From positions 1 through 21,344 of IMG/VR virus record IMGVR_UViG_3300020347_000041: DNA of 21,344 bases. One strand, written 5' to 3'. The translations under genes were made by a program, and so were the position numbers. Position 1 is the stretch's first letter. Every line of letters begins with the position of its first letter. This document shows positions 6,227-13,402 of the stretch, piece by piece. The stretch is from a virus. The notes beneath the pieces were generated by a model, which saw only the letters and a program-made list of their open reading frames with translations, had not been told where the DNA came from and did no database searches.

Positions 6227-7585
6227 CTACGCGGCGTCAAGAATGTGATCAACGCGGAAGATTCTGTAGTACTGGTTAGTTTTTACAGCAGCAAGACCAT
6301 CACGACCCTGCATATTGTCTGTATCAACGAATGGATTCGAAACCATGCCATAACGAGTTTTGAACCCGATACGTGGTTGGAAATCATTCTCACCAACAGC
6401 ACGGACCATAGTCAGCGGTACGTATGGGCAATAGAAGAGACCTGCGTCATAAGCATTAGTACCTTTGTATCCAACAGTGATATAATCAACAGTTGCATAT
6501 GGGTCAATATAGACTTTGGTACGTCCGTTAAGAACACCAGCAAAAGTATTACCAGTATCGTCAACAGTCAATGTGTCTTTCAGAGCTGGTGCATAATCGA
6601 GCATACCAGTTGCGGACAAGCAAGAAGCAACATCAGAAGAAGTAATGATGAAGTTACCACGACCTCTACGAGTTTCTTTTGCAATTGCGTTAGCTTCACG
6701 TTCGATTTGAACCATTAGACCTTTGAACTTTTCAACACTCCAACGACCATCAGCATCGTCTTTCAACGAGAAGATACCATTTACTGCGGTTTGAGCAGTA
6801 GATGCACCCATTTTAGCTTGGCTGTTGATTGTACGAATTACTTCGCGGTTGATTTCAGCAAGAATCTCAGTTGAAAGAATGTTGGCCAGTTCGCTTTCAG
6901 CGTCCAGTCCGTGAATTGCTTTCAGATCCTGTGCGAGTTCAAGCGAATATTCTGCTTTCAATGCACGTGTTTTGGCTGATACAGTTGCTTTCTCAATGGT
7001 GAAACCCATTTCATTGAAAGCAGAAGCTGGAGCAGCGCCAGTGGTTCCAAGACCTTCACCATTTGGTGTAATCATACCGCCATTAACGGTGGTTGTACGA
7101 TCGTCGTCAAGAGTAGTAGCAGAACCACCGCCAGAACCATCAGTAGCTCCAAGACCAGAACCATCAACGGACATTGCTCCGCCAGCTGAATCGCCAGAGA
7201 ACTTGGTATCTGCTTCGTTGAACAGTGCTTCTGTAGAAGCAGTTGCACCTTTACCATAACGTGATTTCATCGCAAAGATCAGGCCAGTTGGACCAGTCAT
7301 TGGCTGAACACCGCATACGTCATATGCCATCATATTAGGCATTGCACGACGTACGAGCGAAATAAGGATTGGATCCCATTTGTCGATAGAACCAGTATTG
7401 CTACCTGGTGCATCTTCTGTCAAGTAACCTTGCTGAGCTGACCGAGCTTCTTGCAGAGCTTTTTCTTGGTTTTCGAGAACAACAGCAGTTACAGAACGTC
7501 TGTAGTTATCGTTAATATCACCAGCTGAAGCTTCGTTCAGTACGGGTGCCCACTTTTCAGTGAGGGATTTGTATGCGTTAGACAT
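6227..7585 (-). CDS. gp23: Major capsid protein
   Basis: 452 residues (T4 gp23 has 521), AAGGAG before the ATG. It carries the family's hallmarks: LVRRAMPNMMAYDVCGVQPM with GPTGLIFAMKSRYGKG at about residues 77-113, and NEMGFTIEKATVSAKTRALK at about 190-209 followed by EYSLELAQDLKAIHGLDAE. The hexameric shell subunit is made as a precursor in T4 and loses its N-terminus to the gp21 protease. Here the N-terminal 57 residues contain several (L/I)-x-E sites (LNE18, LQE46, LTE57). LTE57 is best placed relative to the conserved core and is the likely maturation site, by analogy with T4 Glu65. It is the last gene of the gp21-gp22-gp23 run, 11 bases after gp22 and followed by a strong terminator. 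The Gly/Ser/Thr-rich stretch at about 130-185 lies in the region that varies across the family. Confidence 0.97.
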   Translation of the reverse strand: MSNAYKSLTEKWAPVLNEASAGDINDNYRRSVTAVVLENQEKALQEARSAQQGYLTEDAPGSNTGSIDKWDPILISLVRRAMPNMMAYDVCGVQPMTGPTGLIFAMKSRYGKGATASTEALFNEADTKFSGDSAGGAMSVDGSGLGATDGSGGGSATTLDDDRTTTVNGGMITPNGEGLGTTGAAPASAFNEMGFTIEKATVSAKTRALKAEYSLELAQDLKAIHGLDAESELANILSTEILAEINREVIRTINSQAKMGASTAQTAVNGIFSLKDDADGRWSVEKFKGLMVQIEREANAIAKETRRGRGNFIITSSDVASCLSATGMLDYAPALKDTLTVDDTGNTFAGVLNGRTKVYIDPYATVDYITVGYKGTNAYDAGLFYCPYVPLTMVRAVGENDFQPRIGFKTRYGMVSNPFVDTDNMQGRDGLAAVKTNQYYRIFRVDHILDAA

Positions 7586-7596
7586 CTTTTGTCTCC

Positions 7597-8757
7597 TTAG
7601 TTATTTGATCTGATTGCAGTTAGATATTGATCCATCCGTGCGCTTGTTTCAACTTCTTCACTATCATCGAGCTCATTAGCTTCGGTGATTGATTGGCTAG
7701 GTGTAGAAGCTTCAACTTCTACTTGAGGTTGATCTGAAAAGTAAGATTCTACAAGAGTATCTACTTTATCAGCAAATGCTTCAGATGATTCAAAATCAAT
7801 TGATTCTGCAAGTTTAGTTAGTTTGTCGGCTTGAGTTCCAGCAAGATCTTTTGAAGCTTCAGCAATAATTGCATGCCGCTCAAGATTTTGCATTTCAGAT
7901 CTCATTTCGATGATAGTAGATGTTTCTTGATTGAGTTTTTCTTCCAGAGCAATTACCTGCTCAGCAAGATCATCAACAAGATCAACTTTGGATTCTGGAA
8001 CTTCGATGTAAGATTCAGTGAACAAGTCTTTTAGACTTCCCATGAATGTTTCAGCAATTTCAGTTCTAAGACCAGTTTCAACAGCCAGTCTATTTTCTTC
8101 CATCCATGTTTCAACAACGTAGTTTAGATAACCGTCGACTTTTTCGACAAGCTCTTCACGTGCTTCGACAATAGCTTCAGAGATTTCAGAGGTATATTGC
8201 TCTTCCAGCTCTTCTACTTTTTCAGCAATAAGGGTTGCAGTGACAAGTTCCATATCTGCAGCTTTTTCCATAATTTTGGAATTAACAGCAGCTTCGAAAA
8301 TTGTAGAAGCTTTACCTTTAAAGTCGTCTGAAAGAGTTGCTTCGGATTCAACCAAAGCTTCCAGATCGTCGTCAAAGTTATACTCTACCAATTCCTCATC
8401 GGACTCATCTAGATCCAAATCAGTGCCAAATGCTTCTTGATATAATGTATTAATAACATCTGCCGGCAAAGCTGCCAACTTAGTCATATTTTCCATTTTC
8501 ATTGCATATCCAGCATTTAGTTTTTGCATCGGGTCTTGACCGGATGTATCACCATTCTTCGCTTGATTTGGTTTAGTTCCACCGGAACCTTTTTTCGCTT
8601 CAGCAGCTGGGTCGACAGTACTATCACCTGATTTCAAGGTGCTATCGACTTTTACTGCTTTCGCATCGCCTTTTGTTTTTGGTGCCTTAGCCTCATCCAC
8701 AACTTCCGCTGCTTCATCGAGGTCATAGCCATCCTGTTCGTAATTTTGATCAGTCAT
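7597..8757 (-). CDS. gp22: Prohead core scaffold protein
   Basis: 386 residues, start supported by GAGGAG. The protein is strongly acidic and largely helical. It has a low-complexity N-terminal 75 residues, a DLDLDESDEELVEYNFDDDLEAL acidic patch split by hydrophobics, and long helices (EEQYTSEISEAIVEAREELV; AEQVIALEEKLNQETSTIIE) suggesting coiled coil. Its place between the protease gene and the capsid gene is that of T4 gp22 (269 residues in T4; marine relatives are often longer). It should assemble inside the prohead as scaffold and then be degraded by gp21. The many (L/I)-x-E tripeptides are consistent with that. Confidence 0.9.
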   Translation of the reverse strand: MTDQNYEQDGYDLDEAAEVVDEAKAPKTKGDAKAVKVDSTLKSGDSTVDPAAEAKKGSGGTKPNQAKNGDTSGQDPMQKLNAGYAMKMENMTKLAALPADVINTLYQEAFGTDLDLDESDEELVEYNFDDDLEALVESEATLSDDFKGKASTIFEAAVNSKIMEKAADMELVTATLIAEKVEELEEQYTSEISEAIVEAREELVEKVDGYLNYVVETWMEENRLAVETGLRTEIAETFMGSLKDLFTESYIEVPESKVDLVDDLAEQVIALEEKLNQETSTIIEMRSEMQNLERHAIIAEASKDLAGTQADKLTKLAESIDFESSEAFADKVDTLVESYFSDQPQVEVEASTPSQSITEANELDDSEEVETSARMDQYLTAIRSNN

Positions 8758-8772
8758 GTTTTGACTCCTCTA

Positions 8773-9423
8773 TTATTTAAGCAACGAGAGGAAATTCTTA
8801 AACTCACGAGTTTGTACTTCATACAATCTCGATCGCGGAGCTTTCTTAATTTCAGTCTCAATCTTTTCAATGTCTCGAGCTTCTATCACACCATTGTTCC
8901 ATATCCAGTCGACCCCCTCCATAATGCCATTAACGAAAGCGTCTGGGGCGGATGGATCTTGAACAATGTCAACCGTTGCTAACATAAAATCTTCTTTTAC
9001 ATAGTTGGTTCCATTACGATTCTCTAGACTTCCCATACCACGAGTTGATACACCTAGTTGAACGCCACCATCGAGTAAACCTTTAACGATCTGCCCCATT
9101 GGAGTGTCTAATATAAGTGCCTTACCCATCACGTTATTACCGGACCAATTTAGTTCGGTAATGCGATGGGATACTTTGTCTAAGTTTACAGTGGGACCAT
9201 CTGGATGGTTTAATTCACCAACTGCTCTCTTAGGAATTACTTGTTCTTTGTTATACTTAGCGATTGCTTTTTCCATAATAGCTTTTGGATAAATTCTGCC
9301 ATTACGGTTTTTGCTTTCAGCTTGTGCGAAAATACCTTCAATTACATGATTTTTTCCACCGTTTTCGGTAGCTTCTGTCATATAAGATATTTCTTGATCT
9401 TGGTATTCTGCAATTAATTTCAT
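8773..9423 (-). CDS. gp21: Prohead core maturation protease
   Basis: 216 residues (T4 gp21 has 212). It shows the conserved T4 gp21 family (S80-type serine protease, herpes-protease-like fold): GIFAQAESKNRNGRIYPK at residues 30-47, VGELNHPDGP with candidate catalytic His73, and QLGVSTRGMG with candidate nucleophile Ser126, then VDIVQDPSAPDAFV. It cleaves scaffold, capsid and internal proteins after (L/I)-x-E. Its own C-terminal region has RLYE, a possible self-cleavage site. It is followed 15 bases later by gp22. The gene just upstream encodes a candidate cleaved internal protein, so protease and substrate are neighbours. Ribosome site AAGGT, moderate. Confidence 0.95.
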   Translation of the reverse strand: MKLIAEYQDQEISYMTEATENGGKNHVIEGIFAQAESKNRNGRIYPKAIMEKAIAKYNKEQVIPKRAVGELNHPDGPTVNLDKVSHRITELNWSGNNVMGKALILDTPMGQIVKGLLDGGVQLGVSTRGMGSLENRNGTNYVKEDFMLATVDIVQDPSAPDAFVNGIMEGVDWIWNNGVIEARDIEKIETEIKKAPRSRLYEVQTREFKNFLSLLK

Positions 9424-9438
9424 TTTTTTTACCTTATT

Positions 9439-9864
9439 TTAACCTACACGATATTCAATACCGTCATCTTCAGGTGCATTATGTGATACATGCATGTCTG
9501 CTGCTACATGTGCTCTTTTTGATGCATCATTTGCCTTTTCAGTTGGACGCTTCATTCTTTTACCACCCATTTGATCATGACCTGACTGAGGATTTTTACC
9601 TAATTTTGCATAATGATCTGCAGCACTGTAATGGAAAGCTGCAGCTTCACGATGTGCATAATGAGCTTCACTTTCTTCAGGAAACTCCTCTGCCTCTCTC
9701 GCATGATGATCTGCACGGGCTTCATGGTGGTCGGTTAGCCGCCGCCCGAATTTTTTTACATGCTTAATGTCTTTACGACTCAATTCGGCATCGTGAGGGC
9801 GATTATGAAGTGGATACTGCGCCGCCTCATTAACTTCATTTATAAAATTAGTAAATGTTTTCAT
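9439..9864 (-). CDS. Histidine-rich protein with internal-protein-type leader
   Basis: 141 residues, 15 of them His. The N-terminus MKTFTNFINEVNE closely resembles the capsid-targeting leader of T4 internal proteins (recalled as MKTYQEFIAE), which gp21 cleaves after (L/I)-x-E. Here INE10 would be the site. The body is a long charged helix with regularly placed His and Ala (DHHEARADHHAREAEEF, HYAHREAAAFHYSAADHY), then a basic Gly-rich stretch (GGKRMKRPTEKANDASKRAH). No membrane segment. It sits immediately upstream of the gp21 protease, among head genes. Inference: a protein packaged in the capsid, matured by gp21, possibly DNA- or metal-binding and ejected with the DNA. The plus-strand open frame across it is a shadow. 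Confidence 0.7.
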   Translation of the reverse strand: MKTFTNFINEVNEAAQYPLHNRPHDAELSRKDIKHVKKFGRRLTDHHEARADHHAREAEEFPEESEAHYAHREAAAFHYSAADHYAKLGKNPQSGHDQMGGKRMKRPTEKANDASKRAHVAADMHVSHNAPEDDGIEYRVG

Positions 9865-9889
9865 TTTAATAGCCTTTTTTTAATCATTT

Positions 9890-10129
9890 TTATGCTCTTC
9901 CATCCCACCAAGTTTTACTCATTTCACCAATATCAATATTGTTGGCTGGACTAGTGACTTTACGCACATTAGTATAAACTTTATGCCCGTTTTCTTCTGT
10001 ACGAACGCCGCCTGTTTGCTTTAACCATAATATTCTACGCGATCGCTTATTAAAAGTAGTTGTACCAGGATCTGCTGGCGCATTATTATACTGATAACCA
10101 GTATTATTCGTCATTGTTACCCAAGCCAC
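9890..10129 (-). CDS. Small hypothetical protein, probable GTG start
   Basis: 79 residues if started at the GTG at 10129, which an AAGGAAG site precedes by 5 bases. The preceding gene's TAA ends one base before (TAACGTG). The first upstream ATG (10198) would force a 68-base overlap with that gene and lacks a good ribosome site. The product (AWVTMTNNTGYQYNNAPADP, then TTTFNKRSRRILWLKQTGG, ending DIGEMSKTWWDGRA) is basic in the middle and aromatic at the end. An alternative is the ATG six codons in. I do not recognise a family. Its place between two His-rich head-region genes suggests a minor structural or head-associated role. Confidence 0.6.
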   Translation of the reverse strand: MAWVTMTNNTGYQYNNAPADPGTTTFNKRSRRILWLKQTGGVRTEENGHKVYTNVRKVTSPANNIDIGEMSKTWWDGRA

Positions 10130-10130
10130 G

Positions 10131-10598
10131 TTAACTTCCTTTAAGCATGTCATGACCACGCTTAGTAAGATCTGATATTTTTTCAGCTGCTTCACCATGA
10201 TCAGCTTTGTAAAAAAAACCCTTTTTTTGACTTGCCAAGCTTCGATTTGGGTTTACTTTACCTGATAGGCCTTCGTGTGTTGCAGCAATCATATTATGTT
10301 CACTACTTTTTTTTGTGTCCCCTATAAATCCGTACACATTCGCAAGACCTGTATGAAACTTGGATAATTCACTATGATGAGTACTAAGAGCATTCAGATG
10401 TTTCTGTTCTTTTTCGCTATGCATGCCTTCACTATTTTTATACTTACTATGAATTTTATTAATAGCGTCTGTATGTTCTTTATATACCGATACATGAGGA
10501 CCTACAAGACGAAGACTACTTACATCTTTGTCTTCTCTTATATTTTGCAGCAAAGAAGCATATGTTGTAAGTCGTTTTTCATTATTATTACTAAACAT
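10131..10598 (-). CDS. Histidine-containing helical protein with candidate cleavable leader
   Basis: 155 residues, strong ribosome site (GGGAGGT) before the ATG. The N-terminal segment MFSNNNEKRLTTYASLLQNI continues to IRE22, a possible (L/I)-x-E gp21 site followed by D. The remainder is helical and contains 12 His, several in the pattern seen in the gene at 9439 (HLNALSTHHSELSKFHTGLA, then SSEHNMIAATHEGL). This hints at distant relationship or a common role. The C-terminal part is basic (NRSLASQKKGFFYKADHGE). It is encoded 3 bases after the small basic gene at 10602 and just before the GTG-start gene. Function unknown; a capsid-internal protein is inferred from leader and location. Confidence 0.65.
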   Translation of the reverse strand: MFSNNNEKRLTTYASLLQNIREDKDVSSLRLVGPHVSVYKEHTDAINKIHSKYKNSEGMHSEKEQKHLNALSTHHSELSKFHTGLANVYGFIGDTKKSSEHNMIAATHEGLSGKVNPNRSLASQKKGFFYKADHGEAAEKISDLTKRGHDMLKGS

Positions 10599-10601
10599 TT
10601 G

Positions 10602-10814
10602 CTACCTCCCTTTGTACTGCTTAATGAATTCTTTAGCCATTGCCATAGCTTCTTTTTCATTTGGATAGGTGTCTAATTCATCGCCGTCAATTAAAGTCTT
10701 AAATTTATTATGAGCAAGTTTCTGAATAACCACATTTTTACGGTCTATCTTCAACTTTTTTACTACGCTAGTAGCTTCATGTAAATTAGCTTTTAATTCT
10801 TTAAACTTAATCAT
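10602..10814 (-). CDS. Small basic protein in the gp68 position
   Basis: 70 residues, basic and lysine-rich: MIKFKELKANLHEATSVVKK, then KIDRKNVVIQKLAHNKFKTL, IDGDELDTYPNEKEAMAMAK and EFIKQYKGR. The first 13 residues end in LHE, a candidate gp21 cleavage site followed by Ala, which would leave a 57-residue basic product. In T4 the gene order gp20-gp67-gp68-gp21 puts the prohead core protein gp68 here, but this protein is half its length (141 in T4), so equivalence is positional only. The ribosome site is weak (AGAAG). It could be a core protein or a DNA-binding internal protein. Confidence 0.65.
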   Translation of the reverse strand: MIKFKELKANLHEATSVVKKLKIDRKNVVIQKLAHNKFKTLIDGDELDTYPNEKEAMAMAKEFIKQYKGR

Positions 10815-10826
10815 AAATTTTTCTTC

Positions 10827-11045
10827 TTATTCGTTATCATACATTCTAGATGCTACATCAATTCTACTCTGTTCGATAGCAGCACTTAACCTATTATTAA
10901 GCTCACTAGCAAACATGTCACTAGCAGTGCTATAATCTTCTTCGTCAACCGAAGCTACAATAGCTTCAACCTGATTAATTTCAGGCTCTTCAACCTCATG
11001 ATTTTCGTCATTTAGTTCATTTTCATTTTCAAATTCGTCGTCCAT
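10827..11045 (-). CDS. gp67: gp67-like prohead core protein
   Basis: 72 residues from the ATG at 11045. The first ATG (11057) is less likely: GGAG lies 6 bases before 11045, and the late promoter at 11069-11076 predicts a transcript starting near 11063, leaving 11057 almost without a leader. The N-terminal 30 residues are Asp/Glu/Asn-rich (DDEFENENELNDENHEVEEP). The C-terminal half (DYSTASDMFASELNNRLSAA, then IEQSRIDVASRMYDNE) matches the pattern of the conserved part of T4 gp67 (80 residues, acidic), though in T4 the acidic tract is C-terminal. Its place directly after the portal gene is that of gp67. Expected role: component of the prohead scaffold core. Assigned by position, size and pattern. 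Confidence 0.65.
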   Translation of the reverse strand: MDDEFENENELNDENHEVEEPEINQVEAIVASVDEEDYSTASDMFASELNNRLSAAIEQSRIDVASRMYDNE

Positions 11046-11051
11046 TGTATT

Positions 11052-11055
11052 CTCC
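11052..11055 (-). promoter_or_regulatory. Ribosome binding site favouring the start at 11045
   Basis: GGAG on the minus strand, 6 bases before the ATG at 11045. It overlaps the alternative ATG at 11057, which has no upstream purine-rich site. Confidence 0.6.
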
Positions 11056-11068
11056 ATTTATTTACTTA

Positions 11069-11076
11069 TATTTATA
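11069..11076 (-). promoter_or_regulatory. T4-type late promoter for the gp67-like to gp23 block
   Basis: Perfect TATAAATA on the minus strand, the -10 element recognised by the T4-type late sigma factor (gp55). The expected start is about 5-6 bases downstream, giving an 18-base leader to the ATG at 11045. It lies between the portal gene and the gp67-like gene, and no further late element is seen before gp23. Confidence 0.75.
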
Positions 11077-11098
11077 CATTTTAAAATTTTAAATCTGT

Positions 11099-12754
11099 TT
11101 ATTTAGCAGATTTATGCGTAATGGTTATATTTTGCCCTTGCGCCGGAGGTGTTGAAGGTTGTGCTTCAGGCTCAGGTGGTGTTGAAGGTTGCGCTGCCTG
11201 GTTTTCAATTTCTTGTTGTGCAGCCATACTTTGTTGATTAATAAGATCTTCTTGATCATCTTCAACTTTATCTTCTAATTCTTTTATATCTTCTTCAGAT
11301 AATTTTAAAACATTTTTCATGACCCAGTCTTTTGTAAAATACTCTCCTACATATTGACTAACCATATCTAATGTTTGTATTCTTTCTTTTAATATTTCTG
11401 ATTCTTTTAGTTCTGCAAAATGATTATCTCTATTATAATCAACTCGAATATCTCTTTCCCATTTTGACCAATCAGCTTCAGTTATAATCTTTTTAAGAAC
11501 TAGCTGTTTCTTCAGGATTTTAAGAAATAGATGTGAAAATCTGTTGCGCAGTCTATCTATAAACTTCTGAAACTTAACTTCATCTCTACTAATTTCAGTT
11601 GATCGACCAATACTAAAACCATTATTTTCTTGATCTAATCTTTGTAATGGAACATTTAAAGCTTTATACAAACGTTTTTGAAAGTAAATGATGTCATCAA
11701 TCTGTCCTAGGTTATCACCACCTGGAAGACTAGAAATCTCAGTACTTCTATTACCTTCTCGGCGTGGTAACCAAAAATCCTCAAGCATTGACATATGTTT
11801 ACGATCATCTCGTAAGTCACCTGTATTAGCATCGTATACTAATTTATTACGATATTTAGCCATGATATTTTTCATGTACTCTTCAGCTTTACCCTTTGGA
11901 AGGTTACCAACATCGATATAAAAAATTCTTCTCTCTGGTGCTCGAGCTAGTCTATAAATGACAAGCGAGTCTTCCATCATTCTTAATTGATTAACTGGCT
12001 TAATAGCTTTTTGTAAATGACTAAGAACTTTTGATCTTTTCTCATCTAATAGTCCAGATGTGACATAACTAATAGAATCTTCAGTAAATTTAACTGCTTG
12101 TCTATTTTGTGCTGTATGAACAGACCCGGCTCCACCTTTTCCTGGAGATTCTTGATAAACGTAATATTCTTTTACATTTTCAATTACTTCAGCATTAGTT
12201 CCAGGGTCTTTTTTCTTTTTAACTTCTTTTACTTTACGCATTTTCGGAGCATCAATGAAACGAATGTCTTGAATGCCCATTTTTTCATTAGTCGGATCTA
12301 CCACTAAGTGGTGATAAATTTTACCATCGACATACCATCTACGAAAGATGTCATGGCCATCTTCAGAAAAATTTAACATTCTTAAAATATTTTCAAATTC
12401 TTCTGATATTTGTTTTTTAATATTTTCACTGGCTTCAATTTCATCTAATTCTATAGAAACACCAGGACTATCATCATCAATAACAATTGATTCATTTACA
12501 ATATCTTCAATAGCAGCATCACATTCTGGATGCATAGCTACACCTCGATATTTCATTACTAATTGATAATTATCTTTTGATCCACTTCCATCAATATCAA
12601 CGTATTGACCGAAATGACCAGCCCCCGATGCAGTTACATAACCTGCGCCGTCATCATCTTTTGCTGTAACAATAGATTTTAGCTTTTCTTCTTTATCTTT
12701 TGATCCAGCTCTTTTTATTTCAAAACCAAAAAGCTTAACTGAATTATCTGCCAT
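11099..12754 (-). CDS. gp20: Portal vertex protein
   Basis: 551 residues (T4 gp20 has 524), ATG preceded by AAGGATTAATT. Strongly conserved T4 portal segments are present: YRLARAPERRIFYIDVGNLP at about residues 267-286, DFWLPRREGNRSTEISSLPG at about 325-344, and LNVPLQRLDQENNGFSIGRS followed by TEISRDEVKFQKFI at about 367-400. It forms the dodecameric ring at one head vertex through which DNA is packaged and ejected, and which nucleates the prohead core. The C-terminal 45 residues are low-complexity Gln/Pro (PSTPPEPEAQPSTPPAQGQN), probably disordered. It follows gp19 after a 79-base gap with a hairpin and a weak late-promoter variant. Confidence 0.97.
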   Translation of the reverse strand: MADNSVKLFGFEIKRAGSKDKEEKLKSIVTAKDDDGAGYVTASGAGHFGQYVDIDGSGSKDNYQLVMKYRGVAMHPECDAAIEDIVNESIVIDDDSPGVSIELDEIEASENIKKQISEEFENILRMLNFSEDGHDIFRRWYVDGKIYHHLVVDPTNEKMGIQDIRFIDAPKMRKVKEVKKKKDPGTNAEVIENVKEYYVYQESPGKGGAGSVHTAQNRQAVKFTEDSISYVTSGLLDEKRSKVLSHLQKAIKPVNQLRMMEDSLVIYRLARAPERRIFYIDVGNLPKGKAEEYMKNIMAKYRNKLVYDANTGDLRDDRKHMSMLEDFWLPRREGNRSTEISSLPGGDNLGQIDDIIYFQKRLYKALNVPLQRLDQENNGFSIGRSTEISRDEVKFQKFIDRLRNRFSHLFLKILKKQLVLKKIITEADWSKWERDIRVDYNRDNHFAELKESEILKERIQTLDMVSQYVGEYFTKDWVMKNVLKLSEEDIKELEDKVEDDQEDLINQQSMAAQQEIENQAAQPSTPPEPEAQPSTPPAQGQNITITHKSAK

Positions 12755-12780
12755 AATTAATCCTTTAAATATGTTAGTGA

Positions 12781-12798
12781 GGGGGAAAGTATTCCCCC
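12781..12798. other. Stable hairpin in the gp19-gp20 gap
   Basis: GGGGGAA (12781-12787) and TTCCCCC (12792-12798) pair perfectly over 7 bp with a 4-base loop. On the minus strand it is not followed by a T-run, so it is not a normal intrinsic terminator. It lies in the leader of gp20 if the variant promoter at 12820 is used. Possible roles are mRNA 3'-end protection for gp19, processing, or attenuation. Confidence 0.5.
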
Positions 12799-12819
12799 CT
12801 GCACCATTTCAATTAGTGC

Positions 12820-12827
12820 TATTTATT
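12820..12827 (-). promoter_or_regulatory. Possible weak late promoter for gp20
   Basis: AATAAATA on the minus strand, one base from the T4 consensus TATAAATA and compatible with the looser NATAAATA form I recall for cyanophage late promoters. It sits 7 bases after the gp19 stop codon and 66 bases before the gp20 start, in the only sizeable gap of this part of the operon. Confidence 0.4.
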
Positions 12828-12833
12828 ACTCAA

Positions 12834-13385
12834 TTAAGAAGTAACTTTTTGAACACGGCCTGAACCTGAGAAACTTTCCCAGTATTGAACCTGAAAACTA
12901 ACACCAAATTCTTCTACAATATCATTACTACCATATGCGAGCGATATTTCAGAAACATTTGTTGGAAAACACCCTCTAAATATATAAGTATATAGAGTTG
13001 ATTCATTTTTATCAAGTTGCTCAACAGTTAAATCAGCTTGATAGTCTAACGGTGAAGTAACACCTGTATTTGTTTGGTGAGCATTCATTGCATTCATCCA
13101 AATTTCCATACTTCTTCTTACTTCGAAATTAGTATCGTTAATGATATTTACTGACCAAGGCTCAAATGTTCTATCACCAGCCATGTATAACATTCTGCCG
13201 CGATATGGAACGGTAACTGGATTAATAGTAGATGCCGGTAGTTGTCCGGCATTACACATAAATGATGTCAGTTCAACATCACCAGTCATGATTCTTGGAT
13301 AAGCAAGTGTGATTTTAAACAGATTCGGGCGAGCGCCTCCACCTGCTAATTTAGCTTTAAATTGGTCTACACCTAAAATTGCCAT
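12834..13385 (-). CDS. gp19: Tail tube protein
   Basis: 183 residues (T4 gp19 has 163), TAGGAG ribosome site. Family features: KLAGGGARPNLFKITLAYPR at residues 10-29, FMCNAGQLPASTINPVTVPY at about 42-61 followed by RGRMLYMAGDRTFEPWSVNI, then EVRRSMEIWMNAMNAHQTNT and the C-terminal EEFGVSFQVQYWE. Hexameric rings stack into the inner tube of the contractile tail. The gene follows gp18 after 17 bases and is probably on the same late transcript. Confidence 0.95.
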   Translation of the reverse strand: MAILGVDQFKAKLAGGGARPNLFKITLAYPRIMTGDVELTSFMCNAGQLPASTINPVTVPYRGRMLYMAGDRTFEPWSVNIINDTNFEVRRSMEIWMNAMNAHQTNTGVTSPLDYQADLTVEQLDKNESTLYTYIFRGCFPTNVSEISLAYGSNDIVEEFGVSFQVQYWESFSGSGRVQKVTS

Positions 13386-13402
13386 TTTATTCTCCTATCC
13401 CT

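Noticed and set aside
9474-9767. Plus-strand His/Leu-rich open frame
   Set aside because: Shadow of the His-rich minus-strand gene.
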